From VBOC01 sp964512655 (lineage in GTDB: Bacteria > Bacteroidota > Ignavibacteria > UBA10030 > SZUA-254): a stretch of DNA of 64,000 bases. The stretch is from assembly GCA_964512655.1 (NCBI GenBank), contig CAZEJT010000003.1, forward strand, positions 248,001-312,000. The letters are read 5' to 3'. Shown one piece after another: positions 32,904 through 41,000 of this stretch (positions are counted from its first letter, which is position 1; each line of letters starts with the position of its first letter). The position numbers and the translations under genes are program-made. Below the pieces are notes generated by a model. It searched no databases. It worked only from the letters and a program-made list of their open reading frames with translations, and was not told the origin of the DNA.

Positions 32904-33843
32904 CAGTCGAAAGCGCTACCCTGATTCCGCGCTTATCCTGAACCCGTCGGACGATCCCGTCGTTGACAAGCACCACTACCAGGCCTTTCAGCCACTTACG
33001 GTCGCGCGATCCAAAATCGGGCTTAATTCGTTTCCCAAGAATGTCGACGTGAACCGACTCTCCGTCTCCTACATCCCGAAGGGCCTCAACAACGCGTCCC
33101 CGCCAGAGCCGCCTCGGAATCCCGGCATAGCCGGGCTCGTTCTTGATCATCCCTGCGTTTCCGGATTGCGGACGGGAAGCGCTGACCCTCGAGAGGTGAG
33201 ATGATTTGCAGTACGATCTCACCGGACATTGCATGCAGTCGGGCCTCGAACCCCTGCATACCGTCGCACCAAGCTCAATGATGGACTGATTCCACGTCCA
33301 GGCGTCGCGGGGCAGGATTCGCTCAGCCATTTCCCAAACCCTTGCAGGGTCCTTGCGGCCGGAAGGTTCCTTCATTCTCCAGAAGATCCGGGAGAAAACC
33401 CGGAGTACATTCACTTCCACTACTGGCACACGGCGCCTGAATGCAAAACAGGCTACTGCGTTCGCCGTGTACCGGCCGATGCCTGGAAGCTGGTCAAGCT
33501 CGGCAGGGTTTTCCGGAAGTCGGCCGCCGTAAGTGTCGACAACTACCCTCGCAAGATCCCTGAGCCGGATCGCTCTATTATTATAACCCATTCCCCGCCA
33601 AGCACGGATAACATCTGCACTGCTCGAGTAAGCAAGCGAACGCAAAGAAGGGTATTTCTTCAGAAATACCGGGAGTTTTTCCTCGACGCGCGATGCCTGA
33701 GTCTGTTGGAGCATGATCTCGGAGATAAGAATGGTATAGGGATCCGAGGTCGTTCTCCAGAGGAACCTTCTTCCATCCTTGCGATACCATCCGAGGATCC
33801 GGCGCCGGAGACCTTCGAGCTCCTTGTTGTCAGCAACTGCCAT
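32890..33843 (-). CDS. mutY: MutY-like HhH-GPD DNA glycosylase with altered active site and no NUDIX-type C-terminus
   Basis: 317 aa from ATG 33843. ISEIMLQQTQASRVEE has catalytic Glu42, LPGIGRYTANAV (119-130) is the hairpin, and Cys196, 203, 206, 212 (C-x6-C-x2-C-x5-C) bind [4Fe-4S], all as in MutY. The catalytic Asp of the usual LDGNV or VDxN motif is Glu143 here (VVEVNVLRV). The C-terminal 100 residues end in a winged-helix-like segment (RLWRGRVVEAL, WLKGLVVVLVNDG) and not in the 8-oxoG-recognising NUDIX-like domain. So it may act on A:8-oxoG, or on T:G like MIG-type enzymes. It overlaps the separate NUDIX gene by 14 bases. A REP unit forms its last codons. Confidence 0.85.
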   Translation of the reverse strand: MAVADNKELEGLRRRILGWYRKDGRRFLWRTTSDPYTILISEIMLQQTQASRVEEKLPVFLKKYPSLRSLAYSSSADVIRAWRGMGYNNRAIRLRDLARVVVDTYGGRLPENPAELDQLPGIGRYTANAVACFAFRRRVPVVEVNVLRVFSRIFWRMKEPSGRKDPARVWEMAERILPRDAWTWNQSIIELGATVCRGSRPDCMQCPVRSYCKSSHLSRVSASRPQSGNAGMIKNEPGYAGIPRRLWRGRVVEALRDVGDGESVHVDILGKRIKPDFGSRDRKWLKGLVVVLVNDGIVRRVQDKRGIRVALSTGDAG

Positions 33844-34243
33844 AGCGGTCGACCAGTTTCCGGACAACATCCTTATTCCCCTCGAGGATGTCGAAGGAGG
33901 GAAGATCGGAGACGGGGACCCATTGCCATCGTGCGAACGCGTGGTTAGTGATTTCCCCCGAGAACTTCTTGACGATATAGTAGAACACGTCAAATGATCC
34001 CGCGTCCGGATACACATGATGCTGGTGGTGGAAGAGGGGCCCGATCTCAGCGCTGATGCCAAGCTCCTCGCGAAGCTCGCGTAGCAGGCATTCTTCAAGG
34101 GGTTCGTGATCCTCGAGCTTCCCGCCGGGGAACTCCCACCTGAGGGCGTAGCGAGCCGACTGTTTGCGTTGAGCCAGTAACACGTGACCGGATCCCGATG
34201 AACCTCCGTCCCGGAAAATGATACCCGCGGCGACCTTGATCAT
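33830..34243 (-). CDS. mutT: NUDIX hydrolase, MutT-like
   Basis: 137 aa NUDIX hydrolase. The NUDIX box runs from GGKLEDHEPLEE through RELREELG (G-x5-E-x7-RE-x2-EE-x-G), preceded by RWEFPGGK and followed by FHHQHHVYPDAG, typical of MutT/8-oxo-dGTP pyrophosphatases. It would clean the nucleotide pool while the two following glycosylases repair DNA. ATG 34243 lies six bases past the predicted -10 box, so the mRNA is probably leaderless. Its end overlaps the mutY-like start by 14 bases. Confidence 0.9.
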   Translation of the reverse strand: MIKVAAGIIFRDGGSSGSGHVLLAQRKQSARYALRWEFPGGKLEDHEPLEECLLRELREELGISAEIGPLFHHQHHVYPDAGSFDVFYYIVKKFSGEITNHAFARWQWVPVSDLPSFDILEGNKDVVRKLVDRYGSC

Positions 34244-34249
34244 GGGAAA

Positions 34250-34278
34250 AAGATAGTGAAACTTGCATGGAAATTCAA
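34250..34278 (-). promoter_or_regulatory. sigma70-type promoter for the mutT-mutY-ogg2 series (leaderless)
   Basis: Minus strand TTGAAT (34273-34278), 17-base spacer, TATCTT (34250-34255). Six bases separate the -10 box from ATG 34243, so transcription should begin at or next to the A of the start codon. Confidence 0.65.
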
Positions 34279-34284
34279 AGGATT

Positions 34285-34313
34285 TTGCGCCTCTCGACGG
34301 TTATGCGTACATT
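34285..34313 (+). promoter_or_regulatory. sigma70-type promoter for thyX
   Basis: TTGCGC (34285-34290), 17-base spacer, TACATT (34308-34313), predicted start near 34320. It lies downstream of the alternative GTG start at 34256, which supports ATG 34343 as the thyX start. It is back to back with the mutT promoter, six bases away. Confidence 0.65.
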
Positions 34314-34342
34314 CATCTCCACAGTTACCACTCGCACATCCA

Positions 34343-35212
34343 ATGGCTCATGTAACTAATCCACAAGCCGAAGAAGTTCTCGATAAGGAAATCAAATGCC
34401 TCAACGCGGGGTTCGTGCGGCTCATCGACTACATGGGAGGAGATGAGTCGATCGTCCAGGCTGCCCGGGTCTCATACGGCAAAGGGACGAAGAGCGTGAA
34501 CGAAGACCGCGGCCTCATCCGCTATCTCATGCGGCATATGCACACGACGCCCTTCGAGATGGTTGAGCTCAAATTTCACGTGAAGCTGCCCATTTTCGTC
34601 GCCCGCCAGTGGATCAGGCACCGGACCGCCAATGTCAACGAGTATTCCGGGCGCTATTCGGTCATGAAGGACGAATTCTATGTTCCGGATCTGGGCGCGA
34701 TCCATCGCCAGAGCAAACGGAACAAGCAGGGGAGGGAAATCGGGGATGTTCCGGAAGAGTTAAGGAAAAGAGTGCTGGATATCCTTGTGTCGGCTCAGGT
34801 TCAGACGTACAAGCAATACTCGGACATGCTGGAAGAGGACATCGCGCGCGAGCTCGCGCGGATCCACCTTCCCTTGTCGCTCTACACTGAGTGGTACTGG
34901 AAGATTGATCTCCACAATCTCTTTCATTTCTTGTCCTTGCGCATGGATCCTCATGCCCAGCACGAGATCAGGGTGTATGGTGAAGCAATTGCGCAGGTCA
35001 CCAAAAAGGTAGTGCCGATGGCCTGGGAAGCATTCGAGGATTACGTGCTTGGAGCACAGAAATTCTCGCGGCTTGAACTCTGCGCAATCTCGGGCCGGCT
35101 CGACGTCTCCTCGATCACCCCCGAGTATCTCGAGACGAAAGGCTTGAAGGGAAGGGAATTGGAGGAGTGTTTGGAGAAGATGAAGCGATTCCAGCGGTCA
35201 GCGGAAGAGTAG
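34343..35212 (+). CDS. thyX: flavin-dependent thymidylate synthase
   Basis: Makes dTMP from dUMP using methylene-tetrahydrofolate, FAD and NADPH; replaces ThyA. The ThyX motif RHRTANVNEYSGRYS is at about 92-106, with LPIFVARQWI before it and LHNLFHFLSLRMDPHAQHEI later for FAD and dUMP contacts. I chose ATG 34343 (289 aa) because a promoter sits at 34285-34313 and the MAHVTNPQAEEVLD start is sensible; the frame opens at GTG 34256 but that codon is upstream of the promoter. There is no clear Shine-Dalgarno. It is divergent from mutT, so two nucleotide-pool functions share one control region. Confidence 0.93.
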   Translation: MAHVTNPQAEEVLDKEIKCLNAGFVRLIDYMGGDESIVQAARVSYGKGTKSVNEDRGLIRYLMRHMHTTPFEMVELKFHVKLPIFVARQWIRHRTANVNEYSGRYSVMKDEFYVPDLGAIHRQSKRNKQGREIGDVPEELRKRVLDILVSAQVQTYKQYSDMLEEDIARELARIHLPLSLYTEWYWKIDLHNLFHFLSLRMDPHAQHEIRVYGEAIAQVTKKVVPMAWEAFEDYVLGAQKFSRLELCAISGRLDVSSITPEYLETKGLKGRELEECLEKMKRFQRSAEE

Positions 35213-35227
35213 TGCAGGAATAACGAA

Positions 35228-35253
35228 AGAGCCGCTCACCCCTGAACGGCTCT
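35228..35253. terminator. hairpin between thyX and the beta-barrel gene
   Basis: Arms AGAGCCG (35228-35234) and CGGCTCT (35247-35253) with a 12-base loop, 15 bases after the thyX stop and between two convergent genes. It is followed by CTCATCC and no real T-run. Confidence 0.5.
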
Positions 35254-35321
35254 CTCATCCATCAAGATCCTCCCTGAGGAATTACCGGCCCCGCACTTGA
35301 TCCTCCACGCGGGGAATTGTC

Positions 35322-35870
35322 CTATAAGCCGAACAAGAATCCGACCGTCGCAACATAGAAGTCGCTGTTGACGCCGGAGCTTCCGGGCACTGCCGTGAAA
35401 TTGTAATCGAGGAAGACGTACCGGATATCGGCGGTCAGCATGAGACTTTGGCTGGCCGGTATTTCCAATCCTCCGCCAAAGTGCCAGCCGACTCGCTGCT
35501 TGGTCTCACTCGCAACCGTGCCTATGGGGAATCTCCCCTGGTCGTAATCGATGGTCGAGTTGTACCAACCGGCTCCAATTGCCCCGTACAGCGCGGGGAA
35601 CGGATAGATTAAGCCGGTTGCCATGACAGGCCAACTCTTGACCGTCATGGCTCCGCTCGAATAGCTTTCTTCCCTGTATCCCACCGATCCTTCCGCGCCG
35701 AGTATCTCGCCAAGCTTCATTCGCAAGGCGGCTCCTACGAGGATTTTCCCGTCGTCGGCGTCTTTACTCTTTTGATACCCGATCTGAGGGCCGAGGCTCA
35801 GTCCCTGGGCATGCACCTGCGTCGAGATCAGGGCGAGCAATATCACGATGAAGAGAATCTGGGTCCGCAT
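35322..35870 (-). CDS. outer-membrane beta-barrel (OmpA/OprF-like) protein, secreted
   Basis: 182 aa from ATG 35870 with a signal peptide (MRTQILFIVILLALISTQVH, cut after AQ). The mature part alternates amphipathic strands (SLGPQIGYQKSKD, GSVGYREESYS, GLIYPFPALYGAIGAGWYNS, DIRYVFLDYNF) and ends in FLFGL with the C-terminal Phe-x-Leu of outer-membrane barrels. About eight strands, as in small outer-membrane beta-barrels. A Gram-negative envelope is therefore implied. Start chosen for the signal peptide and an AAGGGAAA site. Promoter at 35896-35924. Ligand or role unknown. Confidence 0.83.
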   Translation of the reverse strand: MRTQILFIVILLALISTQVHAQGLSLGPQIGYQKSKDADDGKILVGAALRMKLGEILGAEGSVGYREESYSSGAMTVKSWPVMATGLIYPFPALYGAIGAGWYNSTIDYDQGRFPIGTVASETKQRVGWHFGGGLEIPASQSLMLTADIRYVFLDYNFTAVPGSSGVNSDFYVATVGFLFGL

Positions 35871-35895
35871 ACCGTTTCCCTTCCTGATTGTCTGA

Positions 35896-35924
35896 TCAAT
35901 AGATCCTACCATCGGATCTGGCAA
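35896..35924 (-). promoter_or_regulatory. sigma70-type promoter for the beta-barrel gene
   Basis: Minus strand TTGCCA (35919-35924), 17-base spacer, TATTGA (35896-35901), predicted leader about 20 bases. The rest of the gap up to 36070 is A+T-richer than its surroundings and shows no other feature. Confidence 0.5.
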
Positions 35925-36070
35925 TACGCGCGATATTGCAGCGCATACGTCCATTGGGCATAACAACCCAAGGATTTTGATCGTTCAGGTTTGGTTTCGA
36001 GAGAGATCAGGCGGGCTGAATACGGGGAGTATCTGCGGCTTCCGCAACGTTAAAAAAAATTAACTCTATC

Positions 36071-36493
36071 TTACAGGATTCCCCTCCGCAATTGTTTCGT
36101 TTCGCTCCGGCGTTTCTTGTCGTCGAGACGTTTTTGCTTCGCCGCATGCGAAACCTTTGTGACCACGCGTTTCTTCACCGGCTTTATTGCCATCTTCATC
36201 AGCTCCACAAAACGCTCCATCGCATCTACCCTGTTGCGCCACTGGCTTCGAGATTCCTGCGCCACGATGCGTAACATGCCGGAAGAGTCGATATAGGATC
36301 GCAGCCTGGTCAAAATCTGTCTGCGCTGAACTTCTGTAATGCTTTTCGATCCGGCTACATCGAAAAGTAACTCGACCCTCGTCTCCACTTTATTGACATT
36401 CTGGCCCCCACGCCCGCCGCTGCGGGCGAAGCGGAAGCTCACTTCGGAATAGGGGAGTGTCAGCTGATCGTTTATGATGATAGTATCGTTCAT
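36071..36493 (-). CDS. arfB: ribosome-rescue peptidyl-tRNA hydrolase ArfB (YaeJ)
   Basis: 140 aa from ATG 36493, which overlaps the preceding gene's stop as ATGA; an 11-residue frame extension is rejected. The class I release factor GGQ loop is FARSGGRGGQNVNKVETR, with Gly29-Gly30-Gln31 as catalytic motif. The very basic C-terminal tail (KKRVVTKVSHAAKQKRLDD, then KKRRSETKQLRRG) is the part that enters the empty mRNA channel of stalled ribosomes. It has no stop-codon recognition domain. It releases peptide from ribosomes stalled without a stop codon. Confidence 0.93.
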   Translation of the reverse strand: MNDTIIINDQLTLPYSEVSFRFARSGGRGGQNVNKVETRVELLFDVAGSKSITEVQRRQILTRLRSYIDSSGMLRIVAQESRSQWRNRVDAMERFVELMKMAIKPVKKRVVTKVSHAAKQKRLDDKKRRSETKQLRRGIL

Positions 36494-37962
36494 GCTGCCA
36501 GTTGTCGGAGCTCGTTCACCAGCCATATCATCGCCATCGTGTCATATCCGCAGTACTCTTCGAGCTGCCGGCGGACCGCCTCACGGTCTGCGGGGCTGAC
36601 CTTCGAAAATGTGACGCGAAGGTATTCCCTGCTTGCGGTTTCGCCGTCGGCGATGGGCAATCCCTCGTAACCCTTTCCCGTCAGCGCAGGCAGCACTGCC
36701 TTGAGCGAAGCGGTTCCCCGCTGCTCGGGGTTGTAATAGGAGAACGCGCGGAACGGCACAAGCAAATCCACGACGCGCTGGTCGACGGCGGAGAACCAAT
36801 CCTTGTACTCAGTAAATTCCTCCGATGCCTCCCGAAGAATTCGCTGCTCGAACGAGGAGTTGTAAGCCACGATCGAGCCGGAAGTGCCCAGAAGGTTCCT
36901 GAGATCGGTCAGGATCGATGGACGCGGGTCTGATGATCCATTCGCGAGAAAGCTGTGGTGCCTGGGCTCGGCGTCGGGTGCATCCTGAATGTGCAGCGAA
37001 TATTGGAACGGGAGCTGCTGATACGGCCGCACACCGTCGAACAGGGGGAGCGCGGTATTGATTGTTTCAAAATCGAGATAGTAGAGAGGGTACGCGAGGG
37101 AATCGAGGAACGACCTGATCGCTTCGCGGTCGATGTGGGGTCGTCCGGCACGCACGGCATCGATCTGAATCTGCTGCTGCGAACTGAATGTAGAATCCGC
37201 AGGGATATCAATAAGGTTGGTGATGCCGGAGTTGAGCCATTCAAATGAGCGCTTTGAGCGATAGAGCGTGAAGACGCTGTCTTTTGGCAGAAAATCCCAG
37301 CAAAAATCCTTGAGGATGCACTCGTAAGGATCATTGCACTGCGGTCCGATTTTGATATTGGGGTATTGCTTCAGGCGGATAACGGATTGAATCTCCGAAA
37401 GAGTTTTGGGAACATCGGCCTGCTTCGCCTTGATTTCCTCCGTGACATCCGCCGATGAGAAAAGCTGAGCCGGATCTATCGCCCCCCTGCGGACATATTG
37501 ATTGTTGATATGGGTGACGATGCAGCGGCGAATCTTCAGCCCGGCGCCTGTTGCAATAAAGTACTGAATGGCGGCATCGTCGTAATTCACTTCCTTCACT
37601 TCCGTGGAACTTTTCACTTCGATGAGATCCCATTCTCCGCCATCGACAGGATTCAGAATATCAAAGCGTGCGAAGGCGCCCTGGTGCGTGAGACCCGCCT
37701 CGAACAACGGAACTCCGCGCTTCAATGCAGCCGTGGAAAGCTTTTGGATGAGCGTGAAATCCCATGGCTTCGCTTGGATTGCATAACCCTTCGGGTAGAG
37801 CTTTCGTGCGTATGATCCGACGAGATGGCCCTGATCGAAGATCGCCTGCGTGGAGGCGTCGATGGGAGGGATCTGATCCTTCGCGTTCACACGGAACCAG
37901 ACCAGCTTGTGGCACTGAAGACCTTCGAGGTATCTGGTCTTGGAGATGAACGCGGGCAACAT
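36490..37962 (-). CDS. DUF2779 protein: Cas4-like Fe-S nuclease fused to a DEDD exonuclease-like domain
   Basis: 490 aa. The N-terminal part (about 1-225) has a PD-(D/E)XK nuclease pattern: ARFDIL with Asp101, then LIEVKSS with Glu115 and Lys117, and a later QYFIATG helix. Cys17 plus Cys209, 215, 221 form the one-plus-three Cys pattern of Cas4/AddB iron-sulfur nucleases. The C-terminal part (about 280-490) is DUF2779, with YYLDFETINTALPLF (Asp297, Glu299) like the first motif of DEDD 3'-5' exonucleases, PYQQLPFQYSLHI, and CGYDTMAMIWLVNELR near the end. No CRISPR or cas genes are nearby. ATG 37962 is chosen because a TTG 15 bases earlier lies at the inner edge of the -10 box. Confidence 0.82.
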   Translation of the reverse strand: MLPAFISKTRYLEGLQCHKLVWFRVNAKDQIPPIDASTQAIFDQGHLVGSYARKLYPKGYAIQAKPWDFTLIQKLSTAALKRGVPLFEAGLTHQGAFARFDILNPVDGGEWDLIEVKSSTEVKEVNYDDAAIQYFIATGAGLKIRRCIVTHINNQYVRRGAIDPAQLFSSADVTEEIKAKQADVPKTLSEIQSVIRLKQYPNIKIGPQCNDPYECILKDFCWDFLPKDSVFTLYRSKRSFEWLNSGITNLIDIPADSTFSSQQQIQIDAVRAGRPHIDREAIRSFLDSLAYPLYYLDFETINTALPLFDGVRPYQQLPFQYSLHIQDAPDAEPRHHSFLANGSSDPRPSILTDLRNLLGTSGSIVAYNSSFEQRILREASEEFTEYKDWFSAVDQRVVDLLVPFRAFSYYNPEQRGTASLKAVLPALTGKGYEGLPIADGETASREYLRVTFSKVSPADREAVRRQLEEYCGYDTMAMIWLVNELRQLAA

Positions 37963-37968
37963 GCCCGA

Positions 37969-37997
37969 TAGATACAATATTAATGAGGAAAACTCAA
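37969..37997 (-). promoter_or_regulatory. sigma70-type promoter for DUF2779-arfB (leaderless)
   Basis: Minus strand TTGAGT (37992-37997), 17-base spacer, TATCTA (37969-37974). Six bases separate it from ATG 37962, so the transcript would begin at the start codon. Confidence 0.65.
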
Positions 37998-38003
37998 GAA
38001 TGT

Positions 38004-38032
38004 TTGGAAAGACCAGCCGGGTTGAGTACCTT
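38004..38032 (+). promoter_or_regulatory. sigma70-type promoter for mfd
   Basis: TTGGAA (38004-38009), 17-base spacer, TACCTT (38027-38032), giving a leader of about 48 bases before ATG 38087. It is back to back with the DUF2779 promoter, six bases away. Confidence 0.5.
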
Positions 38033-38086
38033 TTATAGACCCTTGCGGTGGCGCTCGTCGCGCTATCTCAGGGGTGAGGTGCGTTT

Positions 38087-41000
38087 ATGCAGGAAATCAA
38101 GAAAGAGATATTCAAATCCGGGAAGTTTGGCGAACTGTCGCGCGCCCTGACGGGCGCGGCTGCAACAGACCCGCTCGTGGTGAAAGGGATCTCGGGCTCC
38201 CTGCTGGCGTTTGTCGCCGTTTTTGTCGGCGAAGAGACCCAGAAACAGGTTGTCGTGGTCGCGCGCGACGATGACAGGGCGGAGATGCTCCGGGACGACT
38301 GCGCGCAACTTGGGGGTGAGGGAAACGTCAGGCTGTTCGCGAGGCGCTCGCAGCACTCCGCACAATCACTCGATCTCACGTCATCTGTTGCGCAGATCGA
38401 AACGCTCCAATCGCTCGCCAAACCCTCGCGCCTCCTCGTTGTAGCATCCCCGACCTCCGTTGCACAGAAAGTGCCGGCTCCCGCTGAGTTCAGGCAAACG
38501 ATTCTCGAGCTGCAGGTGAATGAGGAACGTGACTTTCAATCGTTGCTGAGCCGGCTTACGGAGCTGGGCTTTGAGAGAAAGGAGTTCGTAGAAGGATACG
38601 GAGAGTTTGCAGTCCGTGGAGGAATTCTGGATGTGTTTCCGTATGTGGGAGAGCACCCGATCAGGTTCGAATTCTGGGGGAACTCCATTGAGTCGATCAG
38701 GGAGTTCGACGTCCTTTCGCAGCGCTCCATACGCCAGCTCAAACGGGCCTCACTTGTCCCGCCCCTTGAGCGGGAGGCACCCGGGGACGAATCACTCCCG
38801 GCTGGTTCGGCGCGGCGTCCCGGTTCACGTGTAGCGTCGCTATTCGATCATGTGGCGAAGGACTCCATCGTCATTCTTGATGAACCCGCGCTCATAGAGG
38901 GGGAGATCAACGAGCTCGACAAAGAGGGCGCAGGAGACCACCTCGCTTTTGCCGAAGTGTTCTCGAAGATTCGCGACTTCCTCACCATCGTACAATCTCA
39001 GTTTGGTCAGGCCAGAATCGACTTCGGGTCAGTTTCGCAGCCATCATTCAACGGGAGTGTTTCGAGACTCATCGATGAAATGAGGGCCCTCTCCCGGCAG
39101 GAGTATAAGCTCATTCTCAGCTGCGACACGAAGGAGGAAGCAAAGCGTCTGAGTGAGCTCATCGAGGAGACGCTTACATCTCCCGATCGGGCGCCATCAG
39201 CGGACGACCGGGATTCTTCCAGGGGTCGCCGCTCATCCGTAAACGCAGAGATCGAAGGAGTCGCAGGCCCCGGGGCTCGCCCACGCGCCGGGGACAGCCC
39301 GCCCGGGGGGGGCGTAGTACCGTCATTCACCGTCCTCTCCGAAACCGTGCACGCCGGATTCATTTACCATCCTTTGCGTCTGGCCGTCTTTACGGAGCAT
39401 GAAATCTTCGGAAGGATCAAGCGACGGGGGACGGCGAAACGCAGGCGCTTCAAGGGGTTTTCGCAGAAAGAACTGCATCAACTCAAGAGAGGGGATTTCA
39501 TTGTTCACGCCGACCACGGAATCGGATCGTTCGCGGGTCTGTCGAAGATCAAGGTGGGGGGAGTCGAACAGGAAGTGATGAAGCTTCTCTTCCTGGAGAA
39601 TGATGTCCTGTACGTCAATCTCAATTTTATCAACCGCGTACAGAAGTATTCATCGCAGGAGGGGCACGTCCCGGCGCTGAACAAGCTTGGCGGCGCCGAA
39701 TGGGAGCGGACGAAAGCGCGCGCGAAGAAACGAATCAAAGATATAGCGCGGGATCTGATTCGCTTGTACGCGCGCAGAAAACACGAGAAAGGGCACGCGT
39801 TTTCGCCCGACACCCACTGGCAGAAGGAGCTTGAGGCGTCTTTCATGTACGAAGACACCGTCGATCAGGCAAGGGCGACACTCGAGGTAAAGAACGACAT
39901 GGAGAACGCCGCCCCGATGGATCGGCTGATCTGCGGCGATGTCGGGTTTGGCAAAACAGAGGTAGCCGTGAGGGCTGCGTTCAAGGCAGTGATGGATGGA
40001 ACGCAGGCCGCGGTGCTTGTTCCGACTACAATCCTTGCGCTCCAGCACTTTAATACGTTCCAGGATCGGCTCTCGAGATACACGACAAGGATCGAGAACA
40101 TCACCCGCTTCAAATCCCGCAAGGAGCAATTGAGAATCCTCGAGGATTTGAAGAAAGGCGCGCTCGATATCATCATTGGGACGCACCGGCTTCTTTCTGC
40201 AGACGTCGAATTCAAGGATCTGGGTCTTTTGATCATCGATGAAGAACATCGCTTCGGTGTTGCGGCGAAAGAGAAGCTGCGCAAGGTCAAGGCCAGCGTC
40301 GATACGCTTACTCTTACGGCGACCCCGATCCCGCGGACCCTGCATTTTTCTCTCATTGGCGCGCGAGATCTGTCTCTCATCGCAACGCCTCCCAGAAACC
40401 GTCTTCCAATAAGCACGGAAATCATCGCAGGCGATTCAACCGGGAGGCAGGTTCACTGGGGAGTGATCCGGGAAGCCATTCTTAAAGAGATCCATCGCGG
40501 GGGGCAGGTCTATTTCGTTCATGACAGGGTCAATAATATAGAGGCAGTTGCCGATCAGGTCCGGGCGCACGTCCCGGAAGCACGACTTCACATCGCTCAC
40601 GGCCAGATGCCCGGACACCAGTTGGAAAAGGCGATGCTCGAGTTTCTCGAGAAGAAATACGACGTCCTTGTCTGCACAAAGATCATCGAGTCGGGGCTCG
40701 ATATCCCGAATGTGAATACGATCATTGTCAATCGGGCCGACAGATTCGGCCTGGCAGAACTCTATCAGCTCCGGGGACGGGTCGGGAGGTCGAACGTGCA
40801 GGCGTTCGCCTATCTCCTCACTCCGCCGCTCAGCGTGTTGCCCAGAGCGACCTTCCGGAGATTGCAGGCAATCGAGGAGTTCACGGAACTCGGGGCAGGA
40901 TTCAATCTTGCCATGCGGGACCTTGAGATACGAGGCGCCGGTAATCTGCTCGGAGGAGAGCAATCGGGATACATTCTGGAAATGGGGTTTGAAATGTACG

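Noticed and set aside
33844..34098. 85-codon N-terminal extension of the mutY-like gene
   Set aside because: Shadow of the mutT gene; MutY homology begins just after ATG 33843.
34256..34342. GTG start of thyX adding 29 residues
   Set aside because: The GTG lies upstream of the predicted thyX promoter and inside the mutT promoter; the added residues are not ThyX-like.
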